A stretch of 64,000 nt of DNA from Pseudomonas beijingensis (GCF_030687295.1 NZ_CP117425.1:2856001-2920000); one strand, 5' to 3'; counted from the first letter of the stretch, positions 17,583-28,089 are shown. Numbers and translations: made by a program. Notes: a model not told the origin generated them from the sequence alone.

Positions 17583-18434
17583 ATGTACAAAGACTACCCA
17601 GCCGCCTACCAGGTCAGCAAAGGTTCAGCCCTGCAGGTGGACAAACCCTTCTACGACCGTATCCGCTCCCAGCAAAACAAACGCACCCTGATCGAACAGT
17701 TCGAGGTACCCATCCGCACCGGCCGCGCCTGGCACGTACCCGCTGGCCATGTGTTCCGCGTCACCACCCCGGTGGGCCCGCAGGTGGGGGACTTCAACGT
17801 CTGGAACGCCCACGATCCTCGGGAACGCCTGTGGGCGGCGCGCACGCGTCAGCTTCAGGGCGCTCATGTCAGCACCCATGATCGGTTGTGGTCGAACCTG
17901 CCATTCCTTCGGCCCTTGGTGACCATCACCGATGACAGTCTGGCCGGTTACGGCATCGACGAGCATGGCGGACGATTGCACGATCTGCTGGGGACGCGCT
18001 GTGATCCGTATGTGAACAAGATGCTCACCGGGGAGGATTTCCACCACCATTGCCACTCGAACCTGACCCGTGCCGTGTTGCCCCACGGCCTGACGGAGTT
18101 CGATGTGCATGACGTGCTGAATATTTTCCAGTGCACGGGGCTCAATCATGACGATATGTACTTCATGAAAGCTTGTCCGGCGCAGAAGGGTGATTACCTG
18201 GAATTTTTTGCCGAGATTGATCTGTTGTGTGCACTGTCCACTTGCCCGGGTGGTGATCTGTCGCTGGCGATGTGGGGGCCGGATGCGCAGGATCCTCTCA
18301 GCGTCTGTCGTCCGCTGGGGGTGGAGATCTATCGGTTGGAGGATTCATTGTTGGAAGGCTGGAGCCAGCCTGAACGGGCGGCGTACAAGGGGTTGCATGG
18401 CTTGCATATTGCCAAGGCGGATTGGGAAAAGTGA
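17583..18434 (+). CDS. DUF1989 family protein (urea carboxylase-associated type)
   Basis: A 283-residue soluble protein of the DUF1989 family. Conserved-looking elements are VPAGHVFRVTTPVGPQVGDF (residues ~49-68), a histidine-rich DFHHHCHSNLTRAVLPHGL stretch (~147-165) and ALSTCPGGDLS (~213-223) with a cysteine. Family members accompany urea or guanidine carboxylases, and the carboxyguanidine deiminase subunits CgdA and CgdB belong to it, so a role in breakdown of a nitrogenous compound is plausible. Here there is no carboxylase; the companions are a GntR regulator and, on the opposite strand, an ethanolamine-type permease, so the substrate may be an amine. The exact reaction is unknown. Confidence 0.72.
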   Translation: MYKDYPAAYQVSKGSALQVDKPFYDRIRSQQNKRTLIEQFEVPIRTGRAWHVPAGHVFRVTTPVGPQVGDFNVWNAHDPRERLWAARTRQLQGAHVSTHDRLWSNLPFLRPLVTITDDSLAGYGIDEHGGRLHDLLGTRCDPYVNKMLTGEDFHHHCHSNLTRAVLPHGLTEFDVHDVLNIFQCTGLNHDDMYFMKACPAQKGDYLEFFAEIDLLCALSTCPGGDLSLAMWGPDAQDPLSVCRPLGVEIYRLEDSLLEGWSQPERAAYKGLHGLHIAKADWEK

Positions 18435-18455
18435 AGCCGAAGGCGCGGGCTTTTT

Positions 18456-18584
18456 GTGGCGAGGAAGCTTGCTCCCGCTGGGCTGCGTAGCAGCCCCAAC
18501 GGCTAAAACCCGATTAGCCTGATACTCCGCGCCAGCAGGTTCAGGGCCGCTTCGCGCCCCAGCGGGAGCAAGCTCCCTCGCCAC
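18456..18584. repeat. REP pair (REPIN-like, variant)
   Basis: Variant REP halves: GTGGCGAGGAAGCTTGCTCC at the left and its inverted partner (AGCGGGAGCAAGCTCCCTCG, then CCAC) at the right, in the gap between the converging DUF1989 and DUF2897 genes. Confidence 0.8.
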
Positions 18585-18615
18585 AAAAGCACATGTAGCC
18601 GGGACGGGGAATAGC

Positions 18616-18783
18616 TCAACGATCCTTGGCCTCCTTCGCATCCATTTCCGCATTGCGCTCGGCAACACGCTTGCGCTGTTCGTCCGTCAATTCGACCTTG
18701 TTGGCGGTGTCGCGCAGCATCATCAGACCACCAACGATCGAGCCGATTGCAACAATCAGAATCAACCAGGCATACCAGGGCAT
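18616..18783 (-). CDS. DUF2897 small membrane protein
   Basis: A 55-residue protein: one N-terminal membrane helix (WYAWLILIVAIGSIVGGLMM) and a charged C-terminal tail rich in Arg, Glu and Lys. It matches the small DUF2897 proteins seen across Pseudomonas. An AGGAG ribosome site lies just upstream of ATG (18783, complement). It follows the permease gene on the same strand with a 120-bp gap. Function is not known. Confidence 0.75.
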   Translation of the reverse strand: MPWYAWLILIVAIGSIVGGLMMLRDTANKVELTDEQRKRVAERNAEMDAKEAKDR

Positions 18784-18903
18784 AGGGCTCTCCTTGAGGG
18801 GGCGATGGACGGACGAACATTTCGCCGATCCATCGCACCTACCACTTATGAGCGAAGGTTGTTCGCAGTGGTTCAATACTACGCCCGTTCGGCCGGCTTC
18901 ACC

Positions 18904-20268
18904 TCAAAGCCCGGTCAGCATCGCATCGGCGGGCGCGTCTGCACGCAGTTGGGCGGTGAGGATGAAGTAGACGAAGCCCACCGCCATGAAGCCGAGGAAG
19001 ATCAGCCCGATCAGCGCGTTGAACCAGGCCATCGCTACCAGGCACACCAGCGCCAGCACCAGGGCGATGCCGGGCACGATCGGATAGCCCGGTGCGCGGA
19101 AGGTGCGCTCCAGGTTGGGTTCGGTTTTGCGCAGTTTGAACAGGCTGAGCATGCTCATGATGTACATGACGATGGCGCCGAATACGGCCATGGTGATCAT
19201 CGCTGCGGTCAGGGTCATGCCGCCTAGGTTGATCAGGCCGTCGCTGTAGATCGCGGCAATGCCGATCAGTCCTCCGGCGATGATGGCCCGGTGCGGGGTC
19301 TGGAAGCGGGACAGTTTGGCCAGGGAGGCGGGCAGGTAGCCGGCGCGGGCCAGGGCGAAGAACTGCCGCGAGTAGCCGAGGATGATGCCATGGAAGCTCG
19401 CCACCAGGCCGAACAGGCCGATCCATACCAACATGTGCAGCCAGCCGGAGCTTTCGCCGACCACGGTTTTCATGGCTTGGGGCAGCGGATCGTTGATGTT
19501 CGACAGGGTGCGCCAATCGCCGACGCCGCCGGCCATGAACATGACGCCCATCGCCAGGAACACCAGGGTCAGGATGCCGCTGATATAGGCCTTGGGAATC
19601 GTGCGTTTCGGGTCCTTGGCTTCTTCGGCGGCCATGGCCGCGCCTTCGATGGCCAGGAAGAACCAGATGGCGAAAGGAATCGCGGCGAACATGCCGGCAA
19701 TGGCTGGGGCGCCGAATACATCGGAACCGGCCCAGCCGTTCAGGGCGAAGCTGCTGAAACTGAACGCCGGGGCCACGACGCCCATGAACACCAGCAGTTC
19801 GGCCACTGCCAAGACGCAGACAATCAGCTCGAACGTCGCCGCCAGTTTGACCCCGAGGATGTTCAGGCCCATGAACACGATATAGGCGCCGACCGCGGCG
19901 TGTTTCGGGTCCAGGGCCGGGAACTGCACGTTCAGGTAGGCGCCGATGGCCAGGGCAATGGCCGGCGGCGCGAAGACGAATTCTATCAGCGTCGCCAGCC
20001 CTGCAATTAACCCGCCTTTCTCGCCGAAGGCACGACGGCTGTAGGCAAACGGCCCTCCGGCATGGGGAATGGCGGTGGTCAGCTCGGTGAAACTGAAAAT
20101 GAAGCAGGTGTACATGGCCGCCACCATGAAGGAGGTCACCAGGAAACCCAGCGTCCCGGCTACGCCCCAGCCATAGCTCCAGCCGAAATACTCGCCGGAA
20201 ATCACCAGGCCGACGGCAATGCCCCATAAATGCAGGGTGCCCAGGGTAGGTTTGAGTTGTGTGTTCAT
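18904..20268 (-). CDS. Amino acid/amine permease, ethanolamine type
   Basis: A 454-residue APC-superfamily transporter with about twelve membrane helices. The start region LHLWGIAVGLVISGEYFGWSYG and AGGPFAYSRRAFGEKGG is characteristic of the ethanolamine permease subfamily; EGAAMAAEEAKDPKRTIPK is the conserved loop after helix 6. ATG 20268 has a GGGGAG ribosome site. No eutBC genes are near, so ethanolamine is a family-based guess; the convergent GntR/DUF1989 pair may be functionally linked. It acts in the inner membrane as a substrate-proton symporter. Confidence 0.82.
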   Translation of the reverse strand: MNTQLKPTLGTLHLWGIAVGLVISGEYFGWSYGWGVAGTLGFLVTSFMVAAMYTCFIFSFTELTTAIPHAGGPFAYSRRAFGEKGGLIAGLATLIEFVFAPPAIALAIGAYLNVQFPALDPKHAAVGAYIVFMGLNILGVKLAATFELIVCVLAVAELLVFMGVVAPAFSFSSFALNGWAGSDVFGAPAIAGMFAAIPFAIWFFLAIEGAAMAAEEAKDPKRTIPKAYISGILTLVFLAMGVMFMAGGVGDWRTLSNINDPLPQAMKTVVGESSGWLHMLVWIGLFGLVASFHGIILGYSRQFFALARAGYLPASLAKLSRFQTPHRAIIAGGLIGIAAIYSDGLINLGGMTLTAAMITMAVFGAIVMYIMSMLSLFKLRKTEPNLERTFRAPGYPIVPGIALVLALVCLVAMAWFNALIGLIFLGFMAVGFVYFILTAQLRADAPADAMLTGL

Positions 20269-20672
20269 CGGTGGCTCCCCTCGATCCATAGCAAAAGCGC
20301 TGGGGAGGGCAGTGCAGTGGGCGTGCCAGTGTGGCGGGGGCGGTCGTAATGGGTGAAATCGTGTCGTATCGAGGATGTTCGCTGCTGGATGGCTTGGTTT
20401 TGTGCCCCAGTTCAGAGCGTCGGCGCCTGGGCTGGCCTCATCGCGAGCAAGCTCGCTCCCACAGGGGATCATCAGTCGACGTGAGCTCTCTATTCACAAC
20501 AGAGCCATTGTGGGAGCGAGCTTGCTCGCGATGAGGTCCGCCCAGCCAACCACTCAGCCGATTTTTTACAGTTTCTTTATCTCCCAACCCCTCTCTCGAT
20601 CTCGTTCCTTTACAGCCTCCCTGTCGACAATCACTCCATACACGGCACGACGCCGTATCACGGAGAAATCCC
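20269..20672. other. Divergent intergenic region upstream of the permease and kdp operon
   Basis: 404 bp between the permease gene and kdpF. The middle holds a REPIN (20439-20534). The 3' part (20550-20660) is AT-rich, with TTTTTTACAGTTTCTTTAT at about 20570-20588; this resembles the T-rich half-sites bound by KdpE upstream of kdp operons, but no exact consensus can be verified by eye. No gene is seen. Confidence 0.45.
20439..20534. repeat. REPIN
   Basis: Two inverted REP halves (CATCGCGAGCAAGCTCGCTC at left, GTGGGAGCGAGCTTGCTCGC at right) with a ~45-bp spacer, placed between the permease and kdpF. Confidence 0.92.
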
Positions 20673-20762
20673 ATGAGTGTTCTGGACGGGGTGTCGCTGC
20701 TGCTGGCAGTGGCGCTGTTCATCTATCTGCTGGTTGCGCTGTTGCGCGCCGATCGGAACTAG
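20673..20762 (+). CDS. kdpF: K+-transporting ATPase subunit KdpF
   Basis: A 29-residue single-helix peptide, [20 protein letters not shown] then VALLRADRN, which matches KdpF in length and hydrophobic pattern. It stabilises the KdpFABC complex in the inner membrane. CGGAGA at 20661-20666 is the ribosome site. kdpA begins 8 bp downstream. Confidence 0.9.
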   Translation: MSVLDGVSLLLAVALFIYLLVALLRADRN

Positions 20763-20770
20763 GAGCGGCT

Positions 20771-22465
20771 ATGCACGGTTATGACTACGGGTTGATCCTC
20801 GGCTTTTTCGCCCTGGTGCTGATTCCCGCACCGTTTCTGGGGCGTTTTTACTATCGGGTGATGGAAGGCCAGCGCACCTGGCTTTCGCCGATCCTCGGCC
20901 CGCTGGAGCGCGGCTGCTATCGCCTGGCCGGTGTCGATCCCGCCGCTGAGCAGAGCTGGCAGAAATACACTCTGGCCTTGCTCGCCTTCAACCTGGCGGG
21001 TTTTGTGTTGCTGTTTGCGATTTTGCTGCTGCAGGGACATTTGCCCCTCAATACCGAGCAACTGCCCGGCATGGAGTGGACCCAGGCCTTCAACACGGCC
21101 GTGAGTTTCATGACCAACACCAACTGGCAGTCCTACAGCGGTGAAGCGTCCCTGAGCTACCTGAGCCAGATGGTCGGCCTGACCGTGCAGAACTTCGTCA
21201 GCGCCGCCACCGGCCTGGCGGTGTTGGTGGCGTTGTGTCGCGGCATCGGGCGCAAGTCCGCCGCAACGCTGGGCAACTTCTGGGTCGACATGACCCGCGC
21301 CAGCCTCTACGGGTTGTTGCCGCTGTGCCTGCTGCTGGCGTTATTCCTGGTCTGGCAGGGCGTGCCCCAAACCTTCGCGCACTATGTGCATGGGGTCACG
21401 CTGCAGGGTGCCGACCAGGTCATTCCTCTGGGGCCGGCCGCCAGCCAGATCGCGATCAAGCAACTGGGCACCAACGGCGGCGGTTTCTTCGGCGTCAACT
21501 CGGCGCACCCGTTCGAAAACCCGACGGCCTGGAGCAACCTGTTCGAGGTCGCGTCGATCATCCTGATCCCCGCCGCGCTGGTGTTCACCTTCGGTCATTA
21601 CGTCAAGGACCTGCGCCAGAGCCGCGCGATCATTGCCTGCATGCTGGCGCTGTTCCTGATCGGCGGCGCCACGTCACTGTGGGCCGAATACCAACCCAAC
21701 CCGGCCTTGAACGACGCGGCCGTCGAACAGACCGCGCCGCTGGAAGGCAAGGAAACCCGCTTTGGCACCACCGCCACGGTGCTGTGGTCGGTGACCACCA
21801 CGGCAGCGTCCAACGGCTCGGTCAACGCCATGCACGACAGCCTCAACCCGCTCAGCGTCATGGTGTCGCTGGTGAACATGATGGTCGGCGAGGTGATCTT
21901 CGGCGGCGTCGGGGCCGGGCTCTACGGGATGCTGTTGAACGTGTTGATCGCCGTGTTCCTGGCCGGCTTGATGATCGGTCGCACCCCGGAATACCTGGGC
22001 AAGAAGCTGGGCGCCCGCGAGGTGCAACTGTTGGTGGCAACCCTGCTGGTGATGCCCGTCAGTGTGTTGGTGCTGGGTGCCGTCGCCGCCAGCCTGCCCG
22101 GGCCCGCCGCAGCGGTGAGCAACCCGGGTGCCCACGGTTTCAGCCAGTTGTTGTACGCCTACACCTCGGCGGGTGCGAACAACGGTTCGGCATTCGCCGG
22201 GTTCGGCGCCAACACACCTTTCCACAACTTGATGCTGGGCCTGGGCATGTTGATTGGCCGGTTCGGCTACATCCTGCCGGTGCTGGCGTTGGCCGGCAGC
22301 CTGGCCTTGAAGAAAACCGCGCCGATTGGCCAGAACAGCTTTCCCACCCACGGCCCGCTGTTCGTGACCCTGTTGACCATGACCATCCTGCTGGTGGGTG
22401 GCTTGACCTTCCTGCCGACCCTGGCGCTGGGGCCGATTGCCGAACATTTGAGCATGGGCTTCTGA
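20771..22465 (+). CDS. kdpA: K+-transporting ATPase potassium-binding subunit KdpA
   Basis: A 564-residue polytopic protein related to K+ channels; it forms the selectivity path of the KdpFABC pump. Selectivity-filter-like segments are present: [44 protein letters not shown] and [19 protein letters not shown]. Length and order fit KdpA. Start ATG 20771 follows AGGAGC. The 8-bp and 7-bp gaps to kdpF and kdpB indicate one transcript. Confidence 0.97.
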   Translation: MHGYDYGLILGFFALVLIPAPFLGRFYYRVMEGQRTWLSPILGPLERGCYRLAGVDPAAEQSWQKYTLALLAFNLAGFVLLFAILLLQGHLPLNTEQLPGMEWTQAFNTAVSFMTNTNWQSYSGEASLSYLSQMVGLTVQNFVSAATGLAVLVALCRGIGRKSAATLGNFWVDMTRASLYGLLPLCLLLALFLVWQGVPQTFAHYVHGVTLQGADQVIPLGPAASQIAIKQLGTNGGGFFGVNSAHPFENPTAWSNLFEVASIILIPAALVFTFGHYVKDLRQSRAIIACMLALFLIGGATSLWAEYQPNPALNDAAVEQTAPLEGKETRFGTTATVLWSVTTTAASNGSVNAMHDSLNPLSVMVSLVNMMVGEVIFGGVGAGLYGMLLNVLIAVFLAGLMIGRTPEYLGKKLGAREVQLLVATLLVMPVSVLVLGAVAASLPGPAAAVSNPGAHGFSQLLYAYTSAGANNGSAFAGFGANTPFHNLMLGLGMLIGRFGYILPVLALAGSLALKKTAPIGQNSFPTHGPLFVTLLTMTILLVGGLTFLPTLALGPIAEHLSMGF

Positions 22466-22472
22466 GGATCTG

Positions 22473-24530
22473 ATGATGAATATGCCGATGAGCAAAACCG
22501 TCGCCGCCAAGGCGCCGGAACAACCGAAGACCCACCTGTCGGCCCTCTGGCGGCCAGCGTTGGTGCAAGCGTTCGTCAAGCTCGATCCTCGCCAACTGCA
22601 CCGTGCACCGGTGATGCTGGTGGTGGAATTGACCGCGATCCTCACTACGGTCTTGTGCTTCATTCCCGACAGTACGGTGCCGACCTTCGTCGCCGCGCAA
22701 ATTGCGTTGTGGCTGTGGTTCACCGTGCTGTTCGCCAACTTCGCCGAAGCCTTGGCCGAAGGGCGCGGCAAGGCCCGGGCGGACAGTCTCAAGGCCGGCA
22801 GCGAAGGCCTCAACGCACGTCGCCAGACTGCCAGCGGGTTTGAAATCATCCCCGCCACCCGTCTGCGCAAAGGCGATGTGGTGCGCGTCGAGGCCGGCGA
22901 CATGATCCCTGGCGACGGCGAAGTGATCGAAGGCATCGCTGCGGTCAACGAGGCGGCGATCACCGGCGAGTCGGCCCCGGTCATTCGTGAGTCCGGCGGC
23001 GATCGCTCGGCCGTCACCGGCAATACGCGGTTGGTCTCCGACTGGTTGCTGATACGCATCACCAGCAATCCTGGCGAGTCCACTCTGGATCGCATGATCG
23101 CTTTGGTGGAAGGTGCCAAGCGCCAGAAAACGCCGAACGAGGTGGCGCTGGATATCCTGTTGATCGGCCTGACGCTGATCTTCCTGATGGTGGTGGTGAC
23201 GCTGCAACCGTTCGCCCATTTCGCCAATGCCAGCCTGCCACTGGTGTTTCTGGTGGCACTGCTGGTCACCTTGATTCCCACCACCATCGGCGGGCTGCTG
23301 TCGGCCATCGGCATCGCCGGGATGGATCGGTTGGTGCGCCTGAACGTGATTGCCAAATCCGGTCGCGCGGTCGAGGCGGCGGGGGACGTGCATGTGTTGA
23401 TGCTGGACAAGACCGGCACCATCACCTTTGGCAATCGCCGCTGCACGGCGGTCTATGCCGCCCCCGGCGTGAGTGCCAAGGAACTGGCCGAAGGCGCACT
23501 GTTTGCCTCGTTGGCCGATGACACCGCCGAGGGCAAGTCCATCGTCGAGTACCTGCGAGGTTTGCATTCACTGCCCGAGCCCGGCGTCGACGCGCTGACG
23601 GCCGTGCCGTTCAGTGCCGAAACCCGTTTGTCCGGGGTCGACTATCAGGGTCGCATCTACCGCAAGGGGGCCGTGGATTCGTTGCTGGATTTCATCGGCC
23701 TTGCACGCAATGAATTGCCATCGGCACTGGCGCGGGAGGTCGACAAGATCGCCCAGAGCGGCGGTACGCCGTTGCTGGTGTGCGTGGATGGCAAGCTGCT
23801 CGGCGCTATCCATCTCAAGGACGTGGTCAAGCCCGGCATCCGTGAGCGTTTTGCCGAGCTGCGCAAGCTGGGGATCCGCACGGTGATGGTCACCGGCGAC
23901 AACCCGTTGACCGCCGCTGCGATTGCCGCCGAGGCCGGTGTCGACGACGTGCTGGCGGAGGCCACGCCGGAGAAGAAACTGGCGCGTATTCGTCACGAGC
24001 AAAATGACGGTCGGCTGGTGGCTATGTGCGGCGACGGCGCCAACGACGCTCCGGCCTTGGCCCAGGCCGATGTCGGCATGGCGATGAACGACGGCACCCA
24101 GGCGGCGCGGGAGGCGGCCAACATGGTCGACCTCGACAGCGACCCGACCAAATTGCTCGATGTGGTGCAGATCGGCAAGGAGCTGTTGGTGACCCGTGGG
24201 GCGTTGACCACTTTTTCCATTGCCAACGACATCGCCAAGTACTTCGCGATCCTGCCGGCGCTGTTCGCGTCGATTTATCCACAGCTCGGCGTGTTGAACG
24301 TGATGCACCTGAGCAGCCCGCAGAGTGCGATTTTGTCGGCCATTGTCTTCAATGCCCTGATCATCGTCGTGTTGATTCCCTTGGCCTTGCGTGGCGTGCG
24401 CGTGCACGCGGCAAGCGCGGCGGCGTTGTTGCGGCGCAATCTGTTGATCTATGGCCTGGGCGGGATCGTGGTGCCGTTCGTGGGGATCAAGGCGATCGAT
24501 ATGTTGCTGACGGCGTTGCACCTGGTTTGA
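22473..24530 (+). CDS. kdpB: K+-transporting P-type ATPase catalytic subunit KdpB
   Basis: A 685-residue P-type ATPase that drives high-affinity K+ uptake. The actuator loop ITGESAPV, the phosphorylation motif DKTGTIT (Asp at residue ~312) and the hinge [16 protein letters not shown] are all present, with membrane helices before and after. A second ATG at 22476 is equally possible as start. It is followed by a REPIN in the 138-bp gap before kdpC, an unusual interruption of an operon whose genes are normally almost contiguous. Confidence 0.97.
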   Translation: MMNMPMSKTVAAKAPEQPKTHLSALWRPALVQAFVKLDPRQLHRAPVMLVVELTAILTTVLCFIPDSTVPTFVAAQIALWLWFTVLFANFAEALAEGRGKARADSLKAGSEGLNARRQTASGFEIIPATRLRKGDVVRVEAGDMIPGDGEVIEGIAAVNEAAITGESAPVIRESGGDRSAVTGNTRLVSDWLLIRITSNPGESTLDRMIALVEGAKRQKTPNEVALDILLIGLTLIFLMVVVTLQPFAHFANASLPLVFLVALLVTLIPTTIGGLLSAIGIAGMDRLVRLNVIAKSGRAVEAAGDVHVLMLDKTGTITFGNRRCTAVYAAPGVSAKELAEGALFASLADDTAEGKSIVEYLRGLHSLPEPGVDALTAVPFSAETRLSGVDYQGRIYRKGAVDSLLDFIGLARNELPSALAREVDKIAQSGGTPLLVCVDGKLLGAIHLKDVVKPGIRERFAELRKLGIRTVMVTGDNPLTAAAIAAEAGVDDVLAEATPEKKLARIRHEQNDGRLVAMCGDGANDAPALAQADVGMAMNDGTQAAREAANMVDLDSDPTKLLDVVQIGKELLVTRGALTTFSIANDIAKYFAILPALFASIYPQLGVLNVMHLSSPQSAILSAIVFNALIIVVLIPLALRGVRVHAASAAALLRRNLLIYGLGGIVVPFVGIKAIDMLLTALHLV

Positions 24531-24541
24531 GTTCACCATTT

Positions 24542-24627
24542 GTGGGAGCAAGGCTTGCCCGCGATGAACGATGACGCGGTCTGCCTGGGATCGAAGTGTC
24601 TGCATCGCGAGCAAGCTTTGCTCCCAC
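24542..24627. repeat. REPIN between kdpB and kdpC
   Basis: Inverted REP halves of the GCAAGGCTTGCCCGC/GCGAGCAAGCTTTGC type around a ~35-bp spacer, inside the kdp operon. The transcript would form a long hairpin here. Confidence 0.9.
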
Positions 24628-24668
24628 AAGGCGATTCCCAGGATTTACTTCAATTCGAGGATTTTGAA

Positions 24669-25214
24669 ATGTCCACTCTGATTCGCCCGGCCTTGAGCCT
24701 GCTATTACTGATGACCCTGATCACCGGTGTCGCCTACCCACTGGTAGTCACCGGCGTGGCGCAAGTCGCCTTTCCCGCCCAGGCCAACGGTAGCCTGATC
24801 GTCGATGCCGCCGGCAAGGTCCGTGGCTCGACGCTGATCGCCCAGGATTTCACCGGCGATGCCTGGTTTCATCCACGGCCATCGGCCGGTGCCTTCGCCA
24901 CGGTCGCCAGCGGTGCCAGCAATTTCTCCCCGAGCAATCCGGCCCTGGCCACACGGGTGATCGATGACGCCCGCAAACTCCAGGTGCCCGGTCAGGGCCC
25001 GGTGCCGCTGGCATCGCTGACCACCTCCGCCAGCGGGCTGGATCCGCACTTGCCTCCGGCGGCAATTGCCTATCAACTGGCGCGTGTCGCCGCCGCGCGC
25101 AACCTGCCGGCCTCGACCTTGCAGCAATTGCTCGATGCCAACACCGAGCAACCCCTGGTGGGCCCACCGGTGGTGAATGTGCTGGCGCTGAACCTGGCCC
25201 TGGAAAAACTGTAG
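24669..25214 (+). CDS. kdpC: K+-transporting ATPase subunit KdpC
   Basis: A 181-residue protein with one N-terminal membrane helix (residues ~6-28) and a periplasmic domain. Motifs [28 protein letters not shown] and [15 protein letters not shown] are diagnostic of KdpC, which raises ATP affinity of KdpB. ATG 24669 gives the normal length; the preceding in-frame sequence is REPIN. A cluster of REP copies separates it from kdpD. Confidence 0.96.
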   Translation: MSTLIRPALSLLLLMTLITGVAYPLVVTGVAQVAFPAQANGSLIVDAAGKVRGSTLIAQDFTGDAWFHPRPSAGAFATVASGASNFSPSNPALATRVIDDARKLQVPGQGPVPLASLTTSASGLDPHLPPAAIAYQLARVAAARNLPASTLQQLLDANTEQPLVGPPVVNVLALNLALEKL

Positions 25215-25235
25215 GAACCTGTGGTTGCAGAACCA

Positions 25236-25383
25236 GTGGGAGCAAAGCCTGCTGAGCAAAACCAGTGGGAGCAAAGCTTGCTCGCGATGAACGATAACGC
25301 GGTCCATCCGTTGAACTGTGTCGCCTTGATCGCGAGCAAGCTTTGCTCCCACTGGTCCCGTTCCCATAAGCTTTGCTCCCACA
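25236..25383. repeat. Cluster of REP copies between kdpC and kdpD
   Basis: At least four REP-type copies: a decayed direct copy (25236), a full inverted pair (GTGGGAGCAAAGCTTGCTCG at ~25267 and its partner ending ~25353), and a trailing half ending about 25383. The stacking of direct and inverted copies suggests repeated insertion or unequal exchange at one spot inside the kdp operon. Confidence 0.88.
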
Positions 25384-25437
25384 GGCCCGGCTCCCCACAG
25401 GGGTGTTTGATCAATATTTGAAAGAGATTTCCACACC

Positions 25438-28089
25438 ATGAGCGACTCCGGCCGCGCCGATGCACTGTTAGCCAATCTGCCCCGCAACGGCCGTGGCCGG
25501 CTCAAGGTCTTTCTGGGCGCGGCCCCGGGTGTCGGCAAGACCTACGCCATGCTGCAAGCGGCTCACACCCAACTGCGCCAAGGCGTGAAGGTCGTCGCCG
25601 GGGTGGTGGAGACCCACGGTCGCAGCGAAACCGAAGCGCTGCTCGGCGGCCTGGCGCAGCAGCCGTTGGTGCGCTCGGAGTATCGAGGCGTGATGCTCGA
25701 GGAAATGGACCTCGACGGCCTGCTCGCCGCCCGGCCGAGCCTGGTTCTGGTGGACGAACTGGCCCACAGCAACGCCCCCGGCAGCCGCCATGCCAAACGC
25801 TGGCAGGACATCCAGGACCTGCTCGCGTCGGGCATCGACGTCTACACCACCGTCAATGTCCAGCATCTGGAAAGCCTTAACGACCAAGTGCGGGGCATCA
25901 CCGGCGTGCAGGTGCGCGAGACGTTGCCGGACTGGGTCCTGCAGGAGGCCGATGAACTGCTGCTGATCGACCTGCCACCCCGTGAGCTGCTGGAGCGGCT
26001 GCGCGATGGCAAGGTCTACGTGCCGGAACAGGCCCGGGCGGCGATCGATGCGTTTTTCTCCCAGACCAATTTGACCGCGTTGCGTGAGCTGGCGATGCAG
26101 ACCGCCGCCGCCCAGGTCGACAATGACCTGACCCAGGGCTATCGACAACTGGGCCAGGCTGCGCCGGCGGTGCGCGGACGCTTGTTGGTGGGGGTGGACG
26201 GTGACGTGCAGGCTGAACGCCTGGTGCGCCATGCCAGCCGCGTCGCCCAACGTCGGCATCTGCCCTGGAGCCTGGTGCACGTGGACAACGGCAGCGCCCG
26301 TGACGAGGCCTCGCGCCAGCGTTTGCAGAGTGCCCAGCAACTGGCTGAACGCCTCGGCGGTGAAGTGGTGCTGCTGCGGGCCGGCGAAGTGGCCAGGACG
26401 CTGATCCAACATGCCAGCGAACGTCGCGCCACCCTGGTGCTGGTGGGCCAGTCCCGGCCGCGTTTGCGCCGACGGTTGTTTGGCGGCGGCCTCGCTTCGC
26501 GTTTACTGCGTGATGCCCGGGGCCTGGAGATCAACGTGTTGGACAGCGATGAGCAACCGCGTCCCGCCCGCGTGCGTTCAAGCGCCGTCCAGACCGGGTT
26601 CGATTATGTGCTGGCGTTGTTGGCTACCGCGGCGGCCAGTGCATTGGCCTGGGGAGTCTCGGGGCTGTTGGCGTTGCCCAATATTTCCCTGGTGTTCCTG
26701 ATGGCGGTGTTGCTGGTGGCCGTACGCAGCAGCCTCGGCCCGGCGCTGGCCTGCGCGGCGTTGTCGTTCCTGGCCTATGACTTCTTGTTCATCCCGCCGA
26801 ATTTCTCCCTGACCATCCAACGCGAAGAAGACGTTCTGACGCTGGTGTTTTTCCTGCTCATGGCCGCCCTGACCGGTAACTTGGCCGCCCGCCAGCGCCG
26901 CCAGTTGCAGGCCCTGCGCGACACCCAGCAGGAAACCGGTGAACTGCTCGATCTGTCCCGCAAACTCACTGCCGCCACCGACCGCCAGGCGGTGATCAGC
27001 GCCGCCGCGCAGCACCTCAACGGTTGGCACGACTTGCAACTGTGCCTGCTCAACCGCGACGGCCAGGGCGGTTGGAAAGTCGAGAGCGGTGAGCCGCTGA
27101 CCTTCACCGAGGCCGAGCGCGCGGCGGCCGACTGGTCCTGGCAGCACGACCAGCCGGCCGGCGCCGGCACCGGGACACTGCCCTCCGGGCGTTGGTGGTG
27201 GTGGCCGTTGTCGGCGGAGGGCGGGCCGCTGGCCTTGTTGGGTGTATGCCCGAAAGAAGGCCAGCCCCTGAGTGGCCAGCGCCGCCGTTTGCTGGCGGCC
27301 CTCAGTCAGCCATTGGCCCAGGCGCTGGCCCGGGCGCAACTGGCCCAGGACCTGGAAGCGGCGCGTCTGCACGGTGAAACCGAACAACTGCGCAGCGCTT
27401 TGCTGGCTTCCGTGTCCCACGACCTGCGCACGCCGCTGACCGCCATGCGTGGCAGCATCGACAGCTTGCTGGCGCTGGGGGAGGCGATCCCACTGGCCGA
27501 TCGTCGCGAACTGCTCGAAGGCACCCGCGATGAAGCCGAGCGGCTGGATCGTTACATTCAGAACCTGCTGGACATGACTCGCCTTGGCCACGGTGCCCTG
27601 AAGCTGGCGCGGGACTGGGTGGCCCCGGCCGACATCGTCGGCAGCGCGCTGAACCGCCTGCGCGCAGTGTTGGCGCCCCTGGCGCTCAGTGTCGAGGTGC
27701 CCGCTGAATTGCCTCTGCTGTATGTCCATGCGGCGCTGATCGAACAGGCCCTGGTGAACGTGTTGGAGAACGCGGCGCGCTTCTCGCCGGCCCAAGGACG
27801 CCTGCTGCTGAGCGCCGGGGCGACAGACAATGAGGTGTTTTTTGCCGTGGCCGACGAAGGGCCCGGGATCCCTGAAGAGGAGCGGGAGAAAATCTTCGAT
27901 ATGTTCTACACCGCCGCACGCGGTGATCGAGGCGGGCAGGGCACAGGGTTGGGATTGGCGATCTGCCAGGGCATGGTCGGTGCCCATGGCGGGCGCATCA
28001 GTGTGGCCGAAGGTCTCGACGGACGCGGCACCTGCATCACGTTGCACCTGCCGTTGCAGGCGCAACCGGGCATGGACGATGAAGCCTGA
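25438..28089 (+). CDS. kdpD: Osmosensitive K+ channel sensor histidine kinase KdpD
   Basis: An 883-residue sensor kinase controlling kdpFABC with KdpE. Order: KdpD N-terminal domain with Walker A GAAPGVGKT (residues 27-35) and LVLVDELAHSN, a universal-stress-like domain, four membrane helices around residues ~390-485 (DUF4118), a GAF-like region, the phosphoacceptor helix ASVSHDLRTPLTAMRGS (His near residue 660), and the ATPase motifs NVLENAARFSP, DEGPGIP and GTGLGLAI. Start ATG 25438 follows an AAGAGAT ribosome site. A 78-bp gap precedes kdpE. Confidence 0.96.
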   Translation: MSDSGRADALLANLPRNGRGRLKVFLGAAPGVGKTYAMLQAAHTQLRQGVKVVAGVVETHGRSETEALLGGLAQQPLVRSEYRGVMLEEMDLDGLLAARPSLVLVDELAHSNAPGSRHAKRWQDIQDLLASGIDVYTTVNVQHLESLNDQVRGITGVQVRETLPDWVLQEADELLLIDLPPRELLERLRDGKVYVPEQARAAIDAFFSQTNLTALRELAMQTAAAQVDNDLTQGYRQLGQAAPAVRGRLLVGVDGDVQAERLVRHASRVAQRRHLPWSLVHVDNGSARDEASRQRLQSAQQLAERLGGEVVLLRAGEVARTLIQHASERRATLVLVGQSRPRLRRRLFGGGLASRLLRDARGLEINVLDSDEQPRPARVRSSAVQTGFDYVLALLATAAASALAWGVSGLLALPNISLVFLMAVLLVAVRSSLGPALACAALSFLAYDFLFIPPNFSLTIQREEDVLTLVFFLLMAALTGNLAARQRRQLQALRDTQQETGELLDLSRKLTAATDRQAVISAAAQHLNGWHDLQLCLLNRDGQGGWKVESGEPLTFTEAERAAADWSWQHDQPAGAGTGTLPSGRWWWWPLSAEGGPLALLGVCPKEGQPLSGQRRRLLAALSQPLAQALARAQLAQDLEAARLHGETEQLRSALLASVSHDLRTPLTAMRGSIDSLLALGEAIPLADRRELLEGTRDEAERLDRYIQNLLDMTRLGHGALKLARDWVAPADIVGSALNRLRAVLAPLALSVEVPAELPLLYVHAALIEQALVNVLENAARFSPAQGRLLLSAGATDNEVFFAVADEGPGIPEEEREKIFDMFYTAARGDRGGQGTGLGLAICQGMVGAHGGRISVAEGLDGRGTCITLHLPLQAQPGMDDEA

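Noticed and set aside
21674..23446. 590-codon open frame on the minus strand across kdpA/kdpB
   Set aside because: Composition is that of an antisense shadow in GC-rich coding DNA; KdpA and KdpB motifs are unmistakable on the plus strand.
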